64,000 nt of DNA from Ophiobolus disseminans (taxonomy: Eukaryota; Ascomycota; Dothideomycetes; Pleosporales; Phaeosphaeriaceae). Shown here in pieces: positions 20,792 to 33,254 of the stretch. The DNA lies in the NCBI GenBank assembly GCA_010093685.1, contig MU006228.1, forward strand, positions 913,111-977,110, given 5' to 3'. Position 1 is the first letter of the stretch. Every line of letters begins with the position of its first letter. Both the position numbers and the translations under genes were made by a program. The notes under the pieces are model-generated. The model made no database searches. It had not been told where the DNA came from and was given only the letters and a program-made list of their open reading frames with translations.

Positions 20792-21993
20792 CTTGACCGA
20801 CGACGTGCAAAGAGACACAATCGAAACGAATGTAGATGACTACACGGATAGTGCGCGCCACTTGATAAACGAAGGGTACAGGTCCAAATCAAGTGGCACT
20901 GCGAGGACCTTAGTGTAAACCCACCGGAGAATCTCTAGAGGAAAGCACAGATGGGGCGGCATGTATAATCCCTATCTCTTCTTTTTCGTGCCAGATTGTC
21001 ATGTACATGAGCGCCATGAGACGGCGGCGGCCCATGAGGCCCTATTAAGGACGACATCGTGAGTCGCGAAAAGCCACAACGGCAGCCTCAAGCGACAAAG
21101 TTCTGCGTTAGGCCGTAGTAACGCAAGATAAGGCTGATGTCAATATTTGACGTGAGCCTGGATGAGGCTGAAGGAGAAATTCAGCTCGCAAAAAGGCAGC
21201 TACAGAAGAAGGGTTAGCTGGATCGGCGCATGGCGTTGCCGATATTCAGGAGTTCCAGGATTCCCATCCTAAAATCCCATCCCAAAAGGGACGCTCTAGA
21301 CTTGGAAATCCGTTAATTAACTAGTGGCCGTGCGGCCCCTGATGAGGGGTGGCGTGGACGGGATCGCAGACATGGAGAAAACCGATGTAAATGCCCAGGT
21401 GATACGTCAATGTCAAGACTACCGGTATTCGACATCACACCAGATGATGCTTTAAAAATCTGCACTTGCACTAGTTATGGATCTGTTGGGTGGTGGACAA
21501 CGCGGCTTCAACGTTCGGATAATTGTATAATGCCAAGCCACTAAGCGATTTGCGCAAAGTGATCGTGCCTTCTCGTCGGCAGCAGCCAGCTCATGCGTCC
21601 GTCTTTTCCTACAGCTCTTGATGAAAGGTGGAAGTTTTGATGCGAACTGATTGTATTGTGAAGCTATTGAAACTGAAGATATACGAGCTGAACACGCTAG
21701 TACAGAAGGAGACTAGCGGTGACGTAGAGGGAAAACCTCCTCCTTCGGACAGCTCTCGTTCATGATTAACACCTACTGTTCAAACACTCTCTCGTCCATT
21801 GAGAAGCAGACCTTTTCCCTGTCAGTCTGAAGGAACTATAACGTTTTGTCGTATGGCTCAAGGGCTCGAGGATAGCAGCGCGTATAGTGTCTTTAGCTAT
21901 TACTTCCTTCACTCTTGCGCAGCATTGATGTTGATCGGAGGTAGATGCTGATATGTGTCTTGGCATTCCCTTGTAGACATCCCGCGTTATAGT
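20792..21993. other. Intergenic, no gene recognised
   Basis: About 1.2 kb lie between the chitin-binding gene start and the 3' end of the HET gene. The open frames are short and unsupported. The first part probably holds the chitin-binding gene's promoter. Confidence 0.4.
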
Positions 21994-24016
21994 TTATACC
22001 ATTATTATCTCCTCAAAGGCGGCATCAAGCTGTTCTTTCCACTCATCTATTTCCTCTCCATCTGCAACATTTTCAAAGGTGAAGAGCGTGCCCTCCATGA
22101 GTGACTCAATGTCTGCGTCGCCCACAAATTCATACCGTCCGTCTAGCATGGGCCGCAAGACGAACGGTACTCGACCACCTTTGAATATAACAATGAAATC
22201 GCCTGGCCTGCTGGCCAACGGCGCCCAGCCAAAGAACCCGCTTCTTTTGGTTCTGACAAATGAACGTGTAAGCACGCTTTCCGTGAAGACGTCGTTCAGT
22301 TCTCGGACAGGTAGGCCCGCCATGAAATTGACGCTGAGCCCATGATTATATGAAGCTTCCCAGTTTTCAAACAGTTCGCTGGCCCACGTCAGGCCCACCG
22401 TGTCTTTTCTGTGACCTGCCAGTTCCCGGAGGTTGAGGCCGCACACGAGGATGCGCTCGTATGCTGTTTGCGTGGACGTGCTGAACAGCCCGTAGGGCTC
22501 GTTGGGATTGAGGTCGACTCGACTTAGGTGACGTATCTGCATGAAGGGAGCGCGGAAAAGTTCAGGGTTGGCGAGACAAGCTTGCTTGTCTACTGGTGTA
22601 CTGCATTCTGAGATTTCGTCGATTACGATTCCCGAGGCGCTTAGCTGTGTACCCAACGCGTCATGAATAACGCGTATGCTACAGCAATCATACGATCCAC
22701 ACGCGTTGTATTTCTGGCGGATTTGTCGTGTATACCGAGTTCTGGTACTTTCTTCGTCCTGGACCGACCAGTCTGGAACCCAGGAAGGTAATGATGGCAC
22801 CAATGTCGCACCACGCCAGCTGAGAAAGTCGAGTCTGTGCATGACGTAGGCGTCTGCCAAAGCGGCGCGGGTGAAAACTTCGGCAATAGGTAGTGAATAA
22901 TCTGGGGGGTTGAGCTTGGTCCACTCTTCGTCACCGATGCTTAGCACAGCGTACACTTTGTCGCGCGGATCGCTCGCGTCCCGGTGACGATACCGGGCCA
23001 GGTAAATGAGACACGAGCCTGCTTGGTCACGGGGAATGCGATCCCATCCTCGTTGTGCTCGATATCGGACATTACCAGTCTGGAGGTTTTGCCACGTTGA
23101 TACAGCCGTCCTAAAACGTACGACTTTTTCTCCTTTCATTGTGCCATCATGAGAGCAGCAGTCGTCAGCCCGGCGCGAGCTGAATGTGAGCATTCTGTAT
23201 AACGTTGATCGAGGCAACGATTTGCGACCATAGCAGAAAATCGTACCCCTGGGAAGAAGAGCTTCTTGCACGGTCCATATCCTGAAAATGCGTAGGTATG
23301 AATTCAGTCTATCTCTCACATGCAGTTCGTACATATACCACTTACCTTGTTATCCACGGTGCATTCAAAATCTTGAGAACATCTTTAAACAGCTCTTCAG
23401 ATTCGAGTCCAACGCTATCGACACGCCGCCCATGGAAGTTACCGTGCTCATCGCGCCGGGGATGATCGAAGAGATGCTTAGCACTGCTCCCGAGTTGTTC
23501 GATGGCGTTAAACGCAGCGTCACAACCGTCCCAGTCTTCGCCAAGATATGCGACGCAACGACGGGCTTTGCTGTAAATAACACCCATCAAAGCGACCTGG
23601 GTGCTTTTCTCGGCCAGATCTTCTTGATTGATACACAACGCGTCGATCCACAAGACTCGGTCTGGTTCTCCGTCCGCCGGGCGAAGGCTCCTGAGCGCTT
23701 GAAACAAATTTGTTCCGACCCCTGTACTTTCTCCGCCACAGGTGATGGTGTTTCTCTCCCTTGTTGAACCCCATACGTATGAGAGAGCTTCGTAGCCGAG
23801 AGTGTCGTCCAAGGACCCGATGCTGAGATGGCAGCATATTGGCGCGTTGTATCCGGCAGGATGTACATGTAATAAGCGAACTTCATTCTTTGCAACGTCC
23901 AATGGTTCGTAGAGCTTAGACGGTGGTCTCGCACCGACTCCGTCCGTAGGAGCTCGGTGTTCAACATTGATCCGGTGTTTGGGCGCAACTGATTTTGACT
24001 GCGTAGAGTCAGGCAT
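21994..24016 (-). CDS. HET-domain (heterokaryon incompatibility) protein 1
   Basis: A two-exon gene (24016-23346 and 23281-21994) of 652 residues. The 64-nt intron has GTAAGT and TTTTCAG ends, and its removal joins APWITR to IWTVQEALLPRG, a conserved HET block. Conserved blocks in order are YEALSYVWGS, LWIDALCINQED with the following VYLGE-like strand (CVAYLGEDW), and RIWTVQE. This is the standard HET signature. HET proteins trigger programmed cell death after non-self recognition between hyphae; the effector or partner is not evident here. The C-terminal half (about 400 residues) shows no other known domain. The frame extends four codons upstream of the ATG at 24016 but begins with TTG there. 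Confidence 0.9.
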
Positions 24017-24303
24017 TGCGTGGGGCAACCGGGAAAGGGAGGTAGGTTGAAGGTCAGAGAAAGCACGAGTCGGCGAGACGCCTTGAGCTGATAGTAACGA
24101 TGAAGACAGGCTAGGCAGCGACTAAGCACTTTTAGCGCCGTACCCCGCATATATGAGGGCTCAGCTTCTAACGTCGAGGTCGTCTGTACACTGAGATTAT
24201 AGGCACTGTCGCTTGCTCCAATAATTAAGCGTGACACATCATCAAACTTCCTGTCTCTTTCATATATCCCACGCCTCCAATCCGCTCTATCACACCATCA
24301 ATC
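24017..24303. promoter_or_regulatory. Divergent promoter, HET gene / F-box gene
   Basis: About 290 bp separate two divergent starts, so both promoters should lie here. No specific element was identified. Confidence 0.4.
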
Positions 24304-24951
24304 ATGACCGCACCACGCCCTGGACCCCGCCTGATCCCCGCGTTTCCAAACGAGTGCACCGACATCGTGCTGAAGCACCTTTCGTTCTTCGACCTGCTGC
24401 GTGTATACTGCGTGTCACCAAATTTCCAACGCTTCATGTCCAGTGACGACGAGATATGCGCGCGAATGTTCCGACTGCCTAAACGTATCAGACTAGCAGA
24501 CGATGCTGCGCGCGAGGCCTTTGTTAAAGAATTGTGGCGAGTTGCAGATGCCAAATTCGCCGACAGCTATTCAGTTTATGACTTTGAGGGATATATTGAC
24601 TTCAATCCTAGCTTCCATACGAATTGTGAAATGTCGGATTGGGATGAAGAGCTCGTAATACGGCTGGAAAACACTTTCGACCTTACCAAACTCTCGCAAA
24701 TCAGCACCCATCTGCTTCCAGAGCTGACTGACCTGTGGAATTCAATGTTCATCACGTACCCTCCGATCACCCATGTCAGAAGTCACACTCGGCATCATCC
24801 TGGCTTCCTTGGATCGGGTATGGGTATGCATGTTGATACGATCATCGAACGTGGAGGATTCGCGAACCAAATGTTGCGTAATAAGCTTAATGCGCGTGGC
24901 CGTCATATTCGGGGGACGTTGAACCCTGGCCGGAGAGAGCTTATCGCATGA
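24304..24951 (+). CDS. F-box-like protein
   Basis: A single-exon 215-residue protein. The segment FPNECTDIVLKHLSFFDLLR + VYCVSPNFQRFM (about residues 14-45) matches the F-box pattern: an LP/FP start, two helices and a leucine-rich turn. F-box proteins link substrates to SCF ubiquitin ligases through Skp1. Downstream the protein has the MFITYPPITHV block often seen in small fungal F-box proteins. No leucine-rich or WD repeats are present, so the substrate side is unknown. Confidence 0.7.
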   Translation: MTAPRPGPRLIPAFPNECTDIVLKHLSFFDLLRVYCVSPNFQRFMSSDDEICARMFRLPKRIRLADDAAREAFVKELWRVADAKFADSYSVYDFEGYIDFNPSFHTNCEMSDWDEELVIRLENTFDLTKLSQISTHLLPELTDLWNSMFITYPPITHVRSHTRHHPGFLGSGMGMHVDTIIERGGFANQMLRNKLNARGRHIRGTLNPGRRELIA

Positions 24952-25402
24952 AGTTCGGAACTGAGGACGGTGCGGCGAAGGATGAAGGCAATGAAGACGA
25001 TGGAGACTAGGCTTATTACGAAGAAGGAGATGTCGATGTTTAAAGCGTAGATTGAAACAGTTCATAGAAATTGAACCACGCACCAAATTGCGCCGCAATA
25101 TTCGTGTACGTAGCGATGGTCCTCTGAATCTGTTGGATGTAGCCGGCCCTTGCTCTACTAAAAAACGAAGCCACCATAAAAATCAACACCGAGACGTGAA
25201 GAAGGATACAACGAAATATGCTTGATGCGAGCTAATCAAAAGAGTTTCCAGGAAGACACATGAGAACAATGCGAAAAGGTTACATTTTGACAAGAAGGAC
25301 AAGGATACTCCTCCGCCCAGCGGCCATTAAACCAATATCGGGTACCTGCACGACTGCTCTGTGGTGGCATCCCTTCTCATTCGCATGCTAGATCCTTCCA
25401 TA
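24952..25402. other. Convergent 3' intergenic region
   Basis: This separates the F-box gene from the unknown gene on the opposite strand. It probably contains the two 3' UTRs. Nothing else was recognised. Confidence 0.4.
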
Positions 25403-26715
25403 TCACTGCCAGTAATGACTTTCCAACATTTCTTCTCTTCCGCACACCTCATAGCCGTGCTCTTCGATTTTGTTGAAGTTGCCATGTCGTCGAAAGCAGT
25501 GCAAGCAAAGCGGGAAGTCTTTCCATTCGTCACCGTGTATCTTTTTGTAGATTGAGACGTCCGTATCAACGAGATGCAGAGATCTGGCCCAACTGGGCGT
25601 CTCGGCAGGCTCGGGAGATTCATCGCGCGCGATCATGGACGATCTGCGAGTTGCAGGCCTAGCAGGCGTCAAAGATGGTCGCGGCACACCCTGAGCATCT
25701 GCAGCTTGAGGTCTGAAGGAGGAGAGCTCGGGCATGGTGCTGGCCAAAATCGGGTCCAGGTGATCGAGTGGCGCAGGAGCCCGTTCGGTAAAAGTAGAGG
25801 CATGGATGACGCATCTGTTATCACCACCAATGCTTGCTCTCCCTGAAGAGTGACTGGTACTAGAGTGTGCTATCGTACGACCGCCGGTTAGCGGCAGTGT
25901 CATTGTTCGCATCTTCTTGGGCAACAGTTCGGGAGAAGGAGGTTGTAGGAGTGCTCTCTTGCCCGCTACCACTAATATTAGCGCTTTTCGCACTGGAAAG
26001 AACATGATGACATACGACTGTAGCTCCCATATTGTCCATGTGAAACTGTGGTGGCGTCGGTCGAAGTTGCGGAAATGGCTGATGTAGGTGGCTCGGATGG
26101 TGAGGATGTGGCAGATGTGGCAGAGAGAGGCCCCCAAAATATGGGTGGCGAATTGGGGTCGATAACATCACTAGGGGTCGAAGAAGGTTCTGACGTATGT
26201 GTAGTCGATACGGGATGAGGTAACGCCACAATGTGTGAATGAGCTGAATCTGCATCGCGTACCAGCGCGTAGCTTATATCATGGGCGGTGAACCTGCGCG
26301 TCGTTGTAGCTGGGAGGCATGGCTCGCCAGGGCTTGCCTCCGTGGAGCTACGGTCGAAAGATGCGACAGGGGCGTCAAATCGGGGAATGCGCAGGTGCAG
26401 AGTCGGTCTCACGAGGTCAGGTGCGCCGTCAGTGCCGCTGACTGTGCTCTTTTGCAGTCGTGCCTCATCTGCTGCTCGTAGCTTCCTGCGGGCGTCTTCG
26501 GCGATGGTGGTGCCACCCACCCACACTGATGATGTACGCCTACTTCCAGCGGAATTAGGCTGAGCACGTGGTGTGTCCTGGGTAGCTGGCCGGTTACGGA
26601 GAACGGTTGGCGTGCCCGAGCCATTGATCTCTTCAAGCAGCTGCTGAAGGAAGGATCCAGATGGTACTAGATTATGGAGAGGGACGCCGCTCGGGTGGCG
26701 AGTGGGAGTAGTCAT
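25403..26715 (-). CDS. Uncharacterised Ser/Thr/Pro-rich protein
   Basis: Not recognised. Two exons (26715-26016 and 25971-25403) join across a 44-nt intron with a GTATGT donor, GCTAAT branch and ATTAG acceptor, giving 422 residues in one frame. Most of the protein is disordered and rich in Ser, Thr and Pro. The C-terminus is denser: IYKKIHGDEWKDFPLCLHCF, then RRHGNFNKIEEHGYEVC. That segment has a CxxC pair and a distant Cys that could bind a metal, but no named zinc finger fits. There is no signal peptide or membrane segment. The intron model is supported by the clean frame on both sides. Confidence 0.6.
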
Positions 26716-27141
26716 GCTGTGGTAGGATGCTCATGCGATGCACGTGATAGTCGATGCAGAATAGTCGATGTAGTACAGCAATTTAGGAGACGAGGAGAGG
26801 GAAGGGTGAGGGAGCGAAGCATGATGAGCGTGGTGTGAGAAGAGAAAGCAGGGTCGTGGAGGAGGAAGGAGCAGGCATCATCCGAAGAGGAAGGAACATA
26901 ATAACTGGATCGGCAACTTTCACTTCCAGAAAAGGAAGGCACGCGCAGTATTACAACACAGCACAACTCGAGCAAGAAAAGAATGCTCAATGCGAAAACT
27001 GAGGTTGGGTCATCATCATGAATCGGATTGGGCGACAGTAGAAGCCGTGTAGCTCTCACCAGTTATGGTATACTACATCCTCGATGTATCACGTGGAGGC
27101 CTTTTTGTTACGCCAATCCGGTCGTCTAGTGCTCGTGTTGC
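26716..27141. other. Intergenic region
   Basis: This holds the 5' flank of the unknown gene and the 3' flank of PRE9, both on the minus strand. No separate gene was seen. Confidence 0.4.
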
Positions 27142-28048
27142 TCATGACTCGGACATCTCAGTGTCGACAGCCTTGGCCAGGCCATGCTCCTTCAGCAGCG
27201 CATCGATCTCGTCGGCGCTCCAGAGGTGATGGTAGATCTTGCCCGACTTGGTCTTTCCTACGGTCGCAAACTCGACTATTAAGTGTCAGCTGGTATCGAC
27301 ACACCGTGATCAAAGATACACACTCTTCTCGCTGCTCAGCTTGGTCGAGTCCATGGTCTTGCTCAGCACCTTGACGGCAAGCCCACAAGCCTCCTTCAGG
27401 TCGTACTCCTCCTTGTAATCCTGCTTCAGCAGACTCTGCGCGGAGGCATTGTTGGCACCGACACTCGTCGCCTTCCAGCCGCCGTAGTTGCCACTGGGAT
27501 TGCTCTGGTACAGCTGGAACTGGCGCTGTGGGTCCCAGCCGGCGTAGATGAAGGATACACCGAAAGGCCGCAGACCACCGTGCTGCGTATATCCTTGCTT
27601 CAGATCGCATAGACGGCGCACGAGCTGTTCGCAGGGAATGTCTTCGTTGTATGTGAGCAGGTAGCGCTGGGCGGCTTGACGGGCGTAGTTGATGAGGATG
27701 TTGGCGTCGGCGGTCATTCCTGCTACAGCGCAGATCATGTTGCTGTGGATGTGTAAGCGAATGACAACTTATCGAGCAAGAGTGACGCACTCGTTCAGGA
27801 TGTACAGCTTCTCGGCCGATGTGTCTTGCTCCAACAGCTTGCTCGTGACCTTCCTCTCGGCGGCGAGGACAATGCCATCTTGCGCTAATATGCCTAGTGC
27901 GGTTCCGGCGTGCGAGATGGCTTCCAGGGCATATTCGACTTGGTAGAGGCGGCCTTCTGGCGAGAAGATGGTCGTCTGCGCCTGCTGTTAGTGATAGTCC
28001 AAACAGACGATATGGCATGCATACCCGGGAATCGTATCTCCGCGACAT
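27142..28048 (-). CDS. PRE9: 20S proteasome subunit alpha-3 (PRE9/PSMA4 type)
   Basis: A structural subunit of the 20S proteasome alpha ring. Four exons (28048-28025, 27975-27791, 27742-27324, 27275-27142) sum to 762 nt, 253 residues, normal for PSMA4 (about 250-260). The three introns (49, 48, 48 nt) have GTATGC/GCAG, GTGCGT/ACAG and GTGTGT/ATAG ends. The spliced N-terminus [20 protein letters not shown] is the alpha-type signature, continuing VEYALEAISHAGTALGI. Later come NMICAVAGMTADANILINYA and GLRPFGVSFIYAGWD. The C-terminus is acidic, ending VDTEMSES. The gene faces the WW/FF-domain gene across a short shared promoter. Confidence 0.96.
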
Positions 28049-28289
28049 GATTGCTGGCTGTCTCGAGGATTCGGTGGAGTCTTGGTGTTGGTGAAGCAGA
28101 AGACGGAGAGTGAGTCTGTATGGTGGGGAGTCGGCGTGTTGTCGAGCTCCAGGCACAAGCTCCTACGCGTCGGCGATCGCGGGTCTTGGCACCGACCACT
28201 TTTTGACGCGGAAGAGCCGCAACACCAACACCTTCTTTTCGCGACTTGACTTCGAGAGATTCACCTCAAATGAATGCTCGCAAGGTCAC
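28049..28289. promoter_or_regulatory. Divergent promoter, PRE9 / WW-FF gene
   Basis: A 241-bp gap lies between two divergent start codons and must carry both promoters. The proteasome PACE motif GGTGGCAAA was looked for and not found. Confidence 0.5.
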
Positions 28290-30054
28290 ATGATGTCTGA
28301 AATTCCTGTGCGGCCACCGGCACCTGCGCCGCAGCTTCCTGCAGGCTGGACCGAGCACAAGGCACCTTCAGGTAGGTAGCAGAGCTCTGCTGCGTCATTG
28401 GACATGGCTAACGTCGGTAGGACATACCTACTACTACAACAAGGACACGAAAAAATCAACATATACGCGACCGACAGCAGATACCGCACCCTATCACCCT
28501 CCGCAAACGTCACTCGGCCCATCCTCGCTCGGAGACGCTTTACACTACACTCCTCAGCCAGCGCAAGACACGTTCAACCCACAGCGCCAGATACAGGACC
28601 TCATCTTTGGAGGCGCGCCCAAGCAATTTCCACCACAACATGGCGGTCAGCAGCATCAGGGACGAGGTGGACACCGAGGCGGCTTCCGCGGTGGTCAGCA
28701 TAACTTTTCGGATCGAAGGCGGGAAAAGGAGGACAAACCAAAGCACCGCTACAACATACCCAATTGCGCGCCATGGGTGTTGGTGAAAACCAAATTTGGA
28801 CGCAGGTTCGTCTGGAACAAGGACACCAATGAGAGCTTCTGGAAATTCCCGCCCGATGTGATGAAGGCTGTGGTGGAGTTTGATCGCATGGAGCGCGAGA
28901 GGAAGGAGCGCCGGGAACGTGGCGAGCCGAGCGACGTCGAGGAAGACGACGCAATGGCGGAGATTGAGGCCGAGCTTGCGGCAGCCGAAGAAGAGGTCGA
29001 GATTGTCGAGGTGGATGGCGAGCTTGGCATGGAGGACGAGGAAGAATATGAGGAGGTTGAAGTCACAGATGATGAGGGCGAAGAAGGCAGCAGTGCGCCG
29101 AAACGGCAACGAACCGACGGTCCAAGTGGAGGTCAACCACAGGAAGCGGAAGACGACGACCTGGCTTGGCAACTGGCACAAATGGAAGAGATGGAGCTTC
29201 AGGGAGGAGACGAAGAAGAGTACTACGAGGATGAGGATCCGCCGTTGAGCGAAGAGGACTGTAAGGCCTTGTTCAAGGAGCTGTTGGACGACACCCGGAT
29301 AAGTCCCTATACTCCATGGGACAAGATGATAGAGGATGGCGTGCTCTTCGACGACGAACGGTACAAAGCTTTACCGAACATGGCAGCACGCAAAGAGTGC
29401 TTCAACGAGTGGGCGCGTGAGAAGATGCAATCCCTCAAAGAGGAGAAAGCGAAGCAGCAGAAGCGCGATCCCAAGATTCCGTATCTTGCCCTGCTCGACC
29501 GGCACGCGACACCGAAGCTCTACTGGCCGGAATTCAGGAGGAAATACAAGAAAGAGCCAGAGATGAAAGACGGCAAGCTCGCCGACAAGGACAAGGAGAA
29601 CCTGTACCGCGATCATATCAAGAGGCTTGGCATGCGCTCATCCGACCTCAAATCCGACCTTTCCGCACTTCTTCGAGCACAACCACTCGTCTCCCTCAAT
29701 AAGTCTACCACTATCGAGACCCTGCCATCAACTGTCTTGACTGATCTCCGCTACATCTCTCTCCCACCGAAAACGCGCGAACCAATGATCGAAACATACA
29801 TATCGACCCTCCCGCCTGCGCCCGAAGGCGCCGTTCTCTCAGCTGAGGAAGAAGCCGCACAAGCAAAGAAGTGGGCCGAACGCGAGCGCAGAGAGAAAGC
29901 CCTCGCCGACCGCGAAAGACGAGTCCAAGAGGAGAGGCGCAAGCAGGAACGTGATCTAGCCTACGGAAAAGGCCGGTTGCGCGAGGAAGAGGCTGAGATT
30001 GAAAGAGCTATGAAGGTTGGCAAGGCGGGCTTGAAGGGCCATTTAGATGCGTAG
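28290..30054 (+). CDS. WW and FF-domain protein (Urn1/Prp40/TCERG1 family)
   Basis: Two exons (28290-28371, 28421-30054) give 571 residues. The 49-nt intron (GTAGGT, GCTAAC branch, GGTAG) splits the WW domain. The spliced WW reads LPAGWTEHKAPSGHTYYYNK, then DTKKSTYTRP (about residues 17-47). A Gly/Arg-rich stretch follows, then a second WW-like block (PNCAPWVLVKTKFGRRFVWN, then NESFWKFP). A very acidic region precedes an FF domain (FKELLDDTRISPYTPWDKMI ... ARKECFNEWA). A second FF-like region (IPYLALLDR...LYWPEFRRKYK) and a long charged helix end the protein. WW-FF proteins couple Pol II CTD or U1 snRNP to splicing. Size and order fit yeast Urn1 better than Prp40, which has more FF repeats. 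Confidence 0.88.
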
Positions 30055-30801
30055 ATACCCCAATTACTTGTTTATCTTCGCGTACAGCTACCAACACAAA
30101 ACTAAGTGCTTGCGATGGTACGTGGACACTCAATACAGTAATTCTGCACAACACAACCTCATCCAGAACTTCATGCCATGTCTACTACAGTATCAATACC
30201 ACACCCATCAACAGACTATCCTATGATAGAACAGGTGCAAATGACAAAATCTACACGTGAAGAAAATCCAATCGATCACGGCAAGAGGACGGCGATGGAG
30301 ATATCGGATCTAAGGTGGAACCAACACAACCGAACGACTGGACGTGGTGGGATAAGCATTAGTTGTATGGGTGATGACTGCCATAGAAGGTACTTGAATG
30401 GTATGACACAGCTACGTGACAAGCACGTGTGCTTATGTATGCTTTGCACGTTTTTAAAAGTTGCATATAACATTGGGTGTATAGACTCGGATCCTTGTTT
30501 TCACACTATGACACAAAGTAACCGAGACGCAGTGGTGATGTCTCTATTTCTGTTGTCTGAGTGTTAAGTGAAACTCCCAGGAGTATAGGTCGTGAGCTGT
30601 TCGCTGCCCACGACACAATTTTAAGGCTTTGATACGTAGTTGTCACGATCAAGGTACGGTTGCTATATCTGTAGTTATTCACTTTGCATCTTGTGCACGT
30701 CAAGCAATGCCGTGTTAATCGCGTTCAATTCTCGAATAGTTCCACGCTTAACAAGAACGTTGCTTCTACATCTTCTAGGATCAATCCCTTTGTAATGTAC
30801 T
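30055..30801. other. Intergenic region
   Basis: A convergent region between the WW/FF gene and the second HET gene. A 129-codon open frame is present, but it lacks domain signatures and is not supported. Nothing else was seen. Confidence 0.4.
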
Positions 30802-33254
30802 CTAGATGATTGCAACTCTATATCGATCCTTCCCAAGCGCTTCAAGGTAATCAGTCGTCGGCTTGGCGAAGTGGAACGTCCCCAAAGATGACTCCCAAGC
30901 TGCCAGCGGTTCGCCAGCCGGAATGCGGTACGCATTCTGATACTGGTGGATATGTGAAATGGAAAATGTACCGACACGATTGAAAAACCGAAGTTCGCCC
31001 GTGTGCTTGTGAGTGCCTCCTGCCACGAGAATCAATCCGCTTGACGAGATATTCCGCTCATTTTCTTCTAGCGTGTCTTCGACCTCTCCCTTTTCGGAGA
31101 TGGAGTACCCGGAGATTTTTGTTGCTGGTTCTGCTGTTGTTCTGTAATGCTCGAGGAGGTACACAGTACCAAGGCTAAGCCCCAGCAAGTTGGCTGCTGT
31201 CGGCCCGTCATCCCAGGTCAGATCCAACCTGCAAAATAGTGTTGAATTGCGCATCCTGGGATAACGAACTACTTCTCCGCTAGATCCAATCCCGAAGGAC
31301 AACTTTTGAGGATGTAATCGTACCATTCTTGCCACGACTTCGAGGATGCCCAACTCCACTGGACCGTATCTGCTTCGACGCTCACGTTCAAGATACACCG
31401 AAGTTACTCTGCCTATCCGGATCAAGTAATCTGGTTGTAAAGCTGTATTTTCTATGGGGAAATGGACGGCACCTGAGTATGAGGCCCAGGACCACGTGGG
31501 ATGATTAGGATCTCGCTGCTCCTCGAACGCCATCAATGGCTTCCAGAATGTTGTGAGCGGTAAGGCCGATGCCCAATGGCCGGCCACGTAATTTTCCTGC
31601 TTTGGGAAGAGATTTGAAAATGCATGAGCTACCCCAGCCAGTGCCATCAATTTGTCGTTCTGGTTCGTAAGGCGCCTCCGCGAAAACAATTCAACGATTT
31701 GATGCCACAGATCATGAAGATTTGGTTGTGACTGACTCTTTGTTCTTGCGGCTGCCAGAGCGGATTTGACCATGAAACAAGGACTAGTTATGTCCTTTAG
31801 GATCCCGTACGGATGCGATTCGCAGGCCTGGAGTTCAGCACACTCAAAGTAGAGTTGGTCGGTATTGAAATGTATCGTACGTTTTGCAAGCACTCGCTCT
31901 TGAAAGATCCAGCCACGGTCATTCATACCGGAACTCTCAAGTCGCGATACCAAGGACCGGGGCTCAATGCACATAAATTCTTGTGATTGGTCTTCCCTCC
32001 CGTCCAGATATATGTTGCGGGAGCCAAGACTGTGCGGCGAGCGTTCGAAAATAAGTGTTCCCAAGGTATCCACAGATCCAGCTGCTGAAAAGCATATGTG
32101 TGAGTTCCCGTATACCTCCGCCATTTGATGAGCTTGCGTGTGCCAGTCTACTTCATCGCCCTGAATGATGCAGAACGCGTCTACCCATAAGTAGTCAAGA
32201 TCAAACGCTCGCGCAACTTTGATAGAATCTTGAATGAGTCTGGGGAATTTGTCAAGATTCACCCCTTCTTGAAGGTGTTTCCGGGTAGAATTTTCGAGCT
32301 TCAGTATACCATGTACGTTGCCCCAGCGGTAAGACAAGACGGCATAACGTGATCGGTCCTGGGACTTTTGGTGAGTGGTTTTACTTTCCAGGGGATCAGG
32401 GTCATCCCGATCAATGATTCGGATGGAAGGAAACGTGCTTTTCAGGTCCATGAGTCGCTGCGGTACGTAGTTTGTTCCGTCATGATCTACACGACAAGAT
32501 TCATGCTCGTCACCGCACTTACTTATGAGCGACTGCATATGTTTGATCGACTTGGATGATACGGTTTTCGGGAATACTGGCTCCGTTTCCAATATCTGCG
32601 ATTTTTTACGTGCTACGCTTATGATTAGATATCATTGAGTCTTGAAACAAGACTGGGACGCTCACTAGACATGGGAACCAGAATAAAGTCCGGGGTTGAG
32701 AGAATCAACGGTCGTGGGAAAACACCACAACTAACGTCTCGGAGGGCCACGTGGAAATCATAAATTGGACCGCCTGGTACCGGGACCCATTGTCGGTGAC
32801 CTTCAGTAGAGCGGAGATCGATTGCCGAGACGTCGAACTCGTGTGTAAAGATGATGAAGATATCCCGAGTTTTATCGGTGGGGCCAGCCATAGCAGAATA
32901 TGCTAGAGCCTGCTTCATATTGCTCGGTTTCGCCACTACGCAGATAGTATCGTCCTCCTCCATTGAGTCCCCCCACGGTCTTGATTTAGATGAAAAGCGA
33001 TTCGTGAAGGGTTCACCCACCGGGTGGACGAATGCCACAAAATTCCATTGAAGGGATAGACCCTGTAGCTCGCGGATTTGTGGCAGCACCGCTTGAATTG
33101 CGGGATAAACGAGAGCGCAAAGGGTACATGCGATTCTCAGTGCGTGTTTGGGATCATCGACAAGGTCATGCCAGCCATTGGAAGGTGGCTTATGTTTCTG
33201 TGCCAGGTAAGCCTGAAAGTTAGCAAGAAAGGCCTGACACTCCGTGCAAATCAT
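30802..33254 (-). CDS. HET-domain (heterokaryon incompatibility) protein 2
   Basis: Two exons, best modelled as 33254-32666 and 32576-30802 (787 residues). The 89-nt intron has a GTGAGC donor, TAATC-like branch and CCAG acceptor. That acceptor keeps frame, but the choice is less certain than for other genes here. The N-terminal part begins MICTECQAFLANF with CxxC, as in many fungal HET proteins. The HET core shows RYAVLSYRWGN, DYLWVDAFCIIQGD, QMAEVYGNSHICFSAAGS and NDRGWIFQERVLAKRTIHF, the standard three blocks. It should act in allorecognition and cell death. No repeat domain follows the HET domain. Confidence 0.85.

Noticed and set aside
27158..28156. 332-codon minus-strand frame over the proteasome gene
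   Set aside because: A different frame running through PRE9 exons and introns; the spliced PRE9 model explains the region.
28540..29181. 213-codon minus-strand frame, hydrophobic
   Set aside because: Antisense of the acidic region of the WW/FF gene; Leu/Phe-rich shadow of Glu/Lys codons.
30178..30567. 129-codon plus-strand frame
   Set aside because: No recognisable motif and it sits in a convergent intergenic region.
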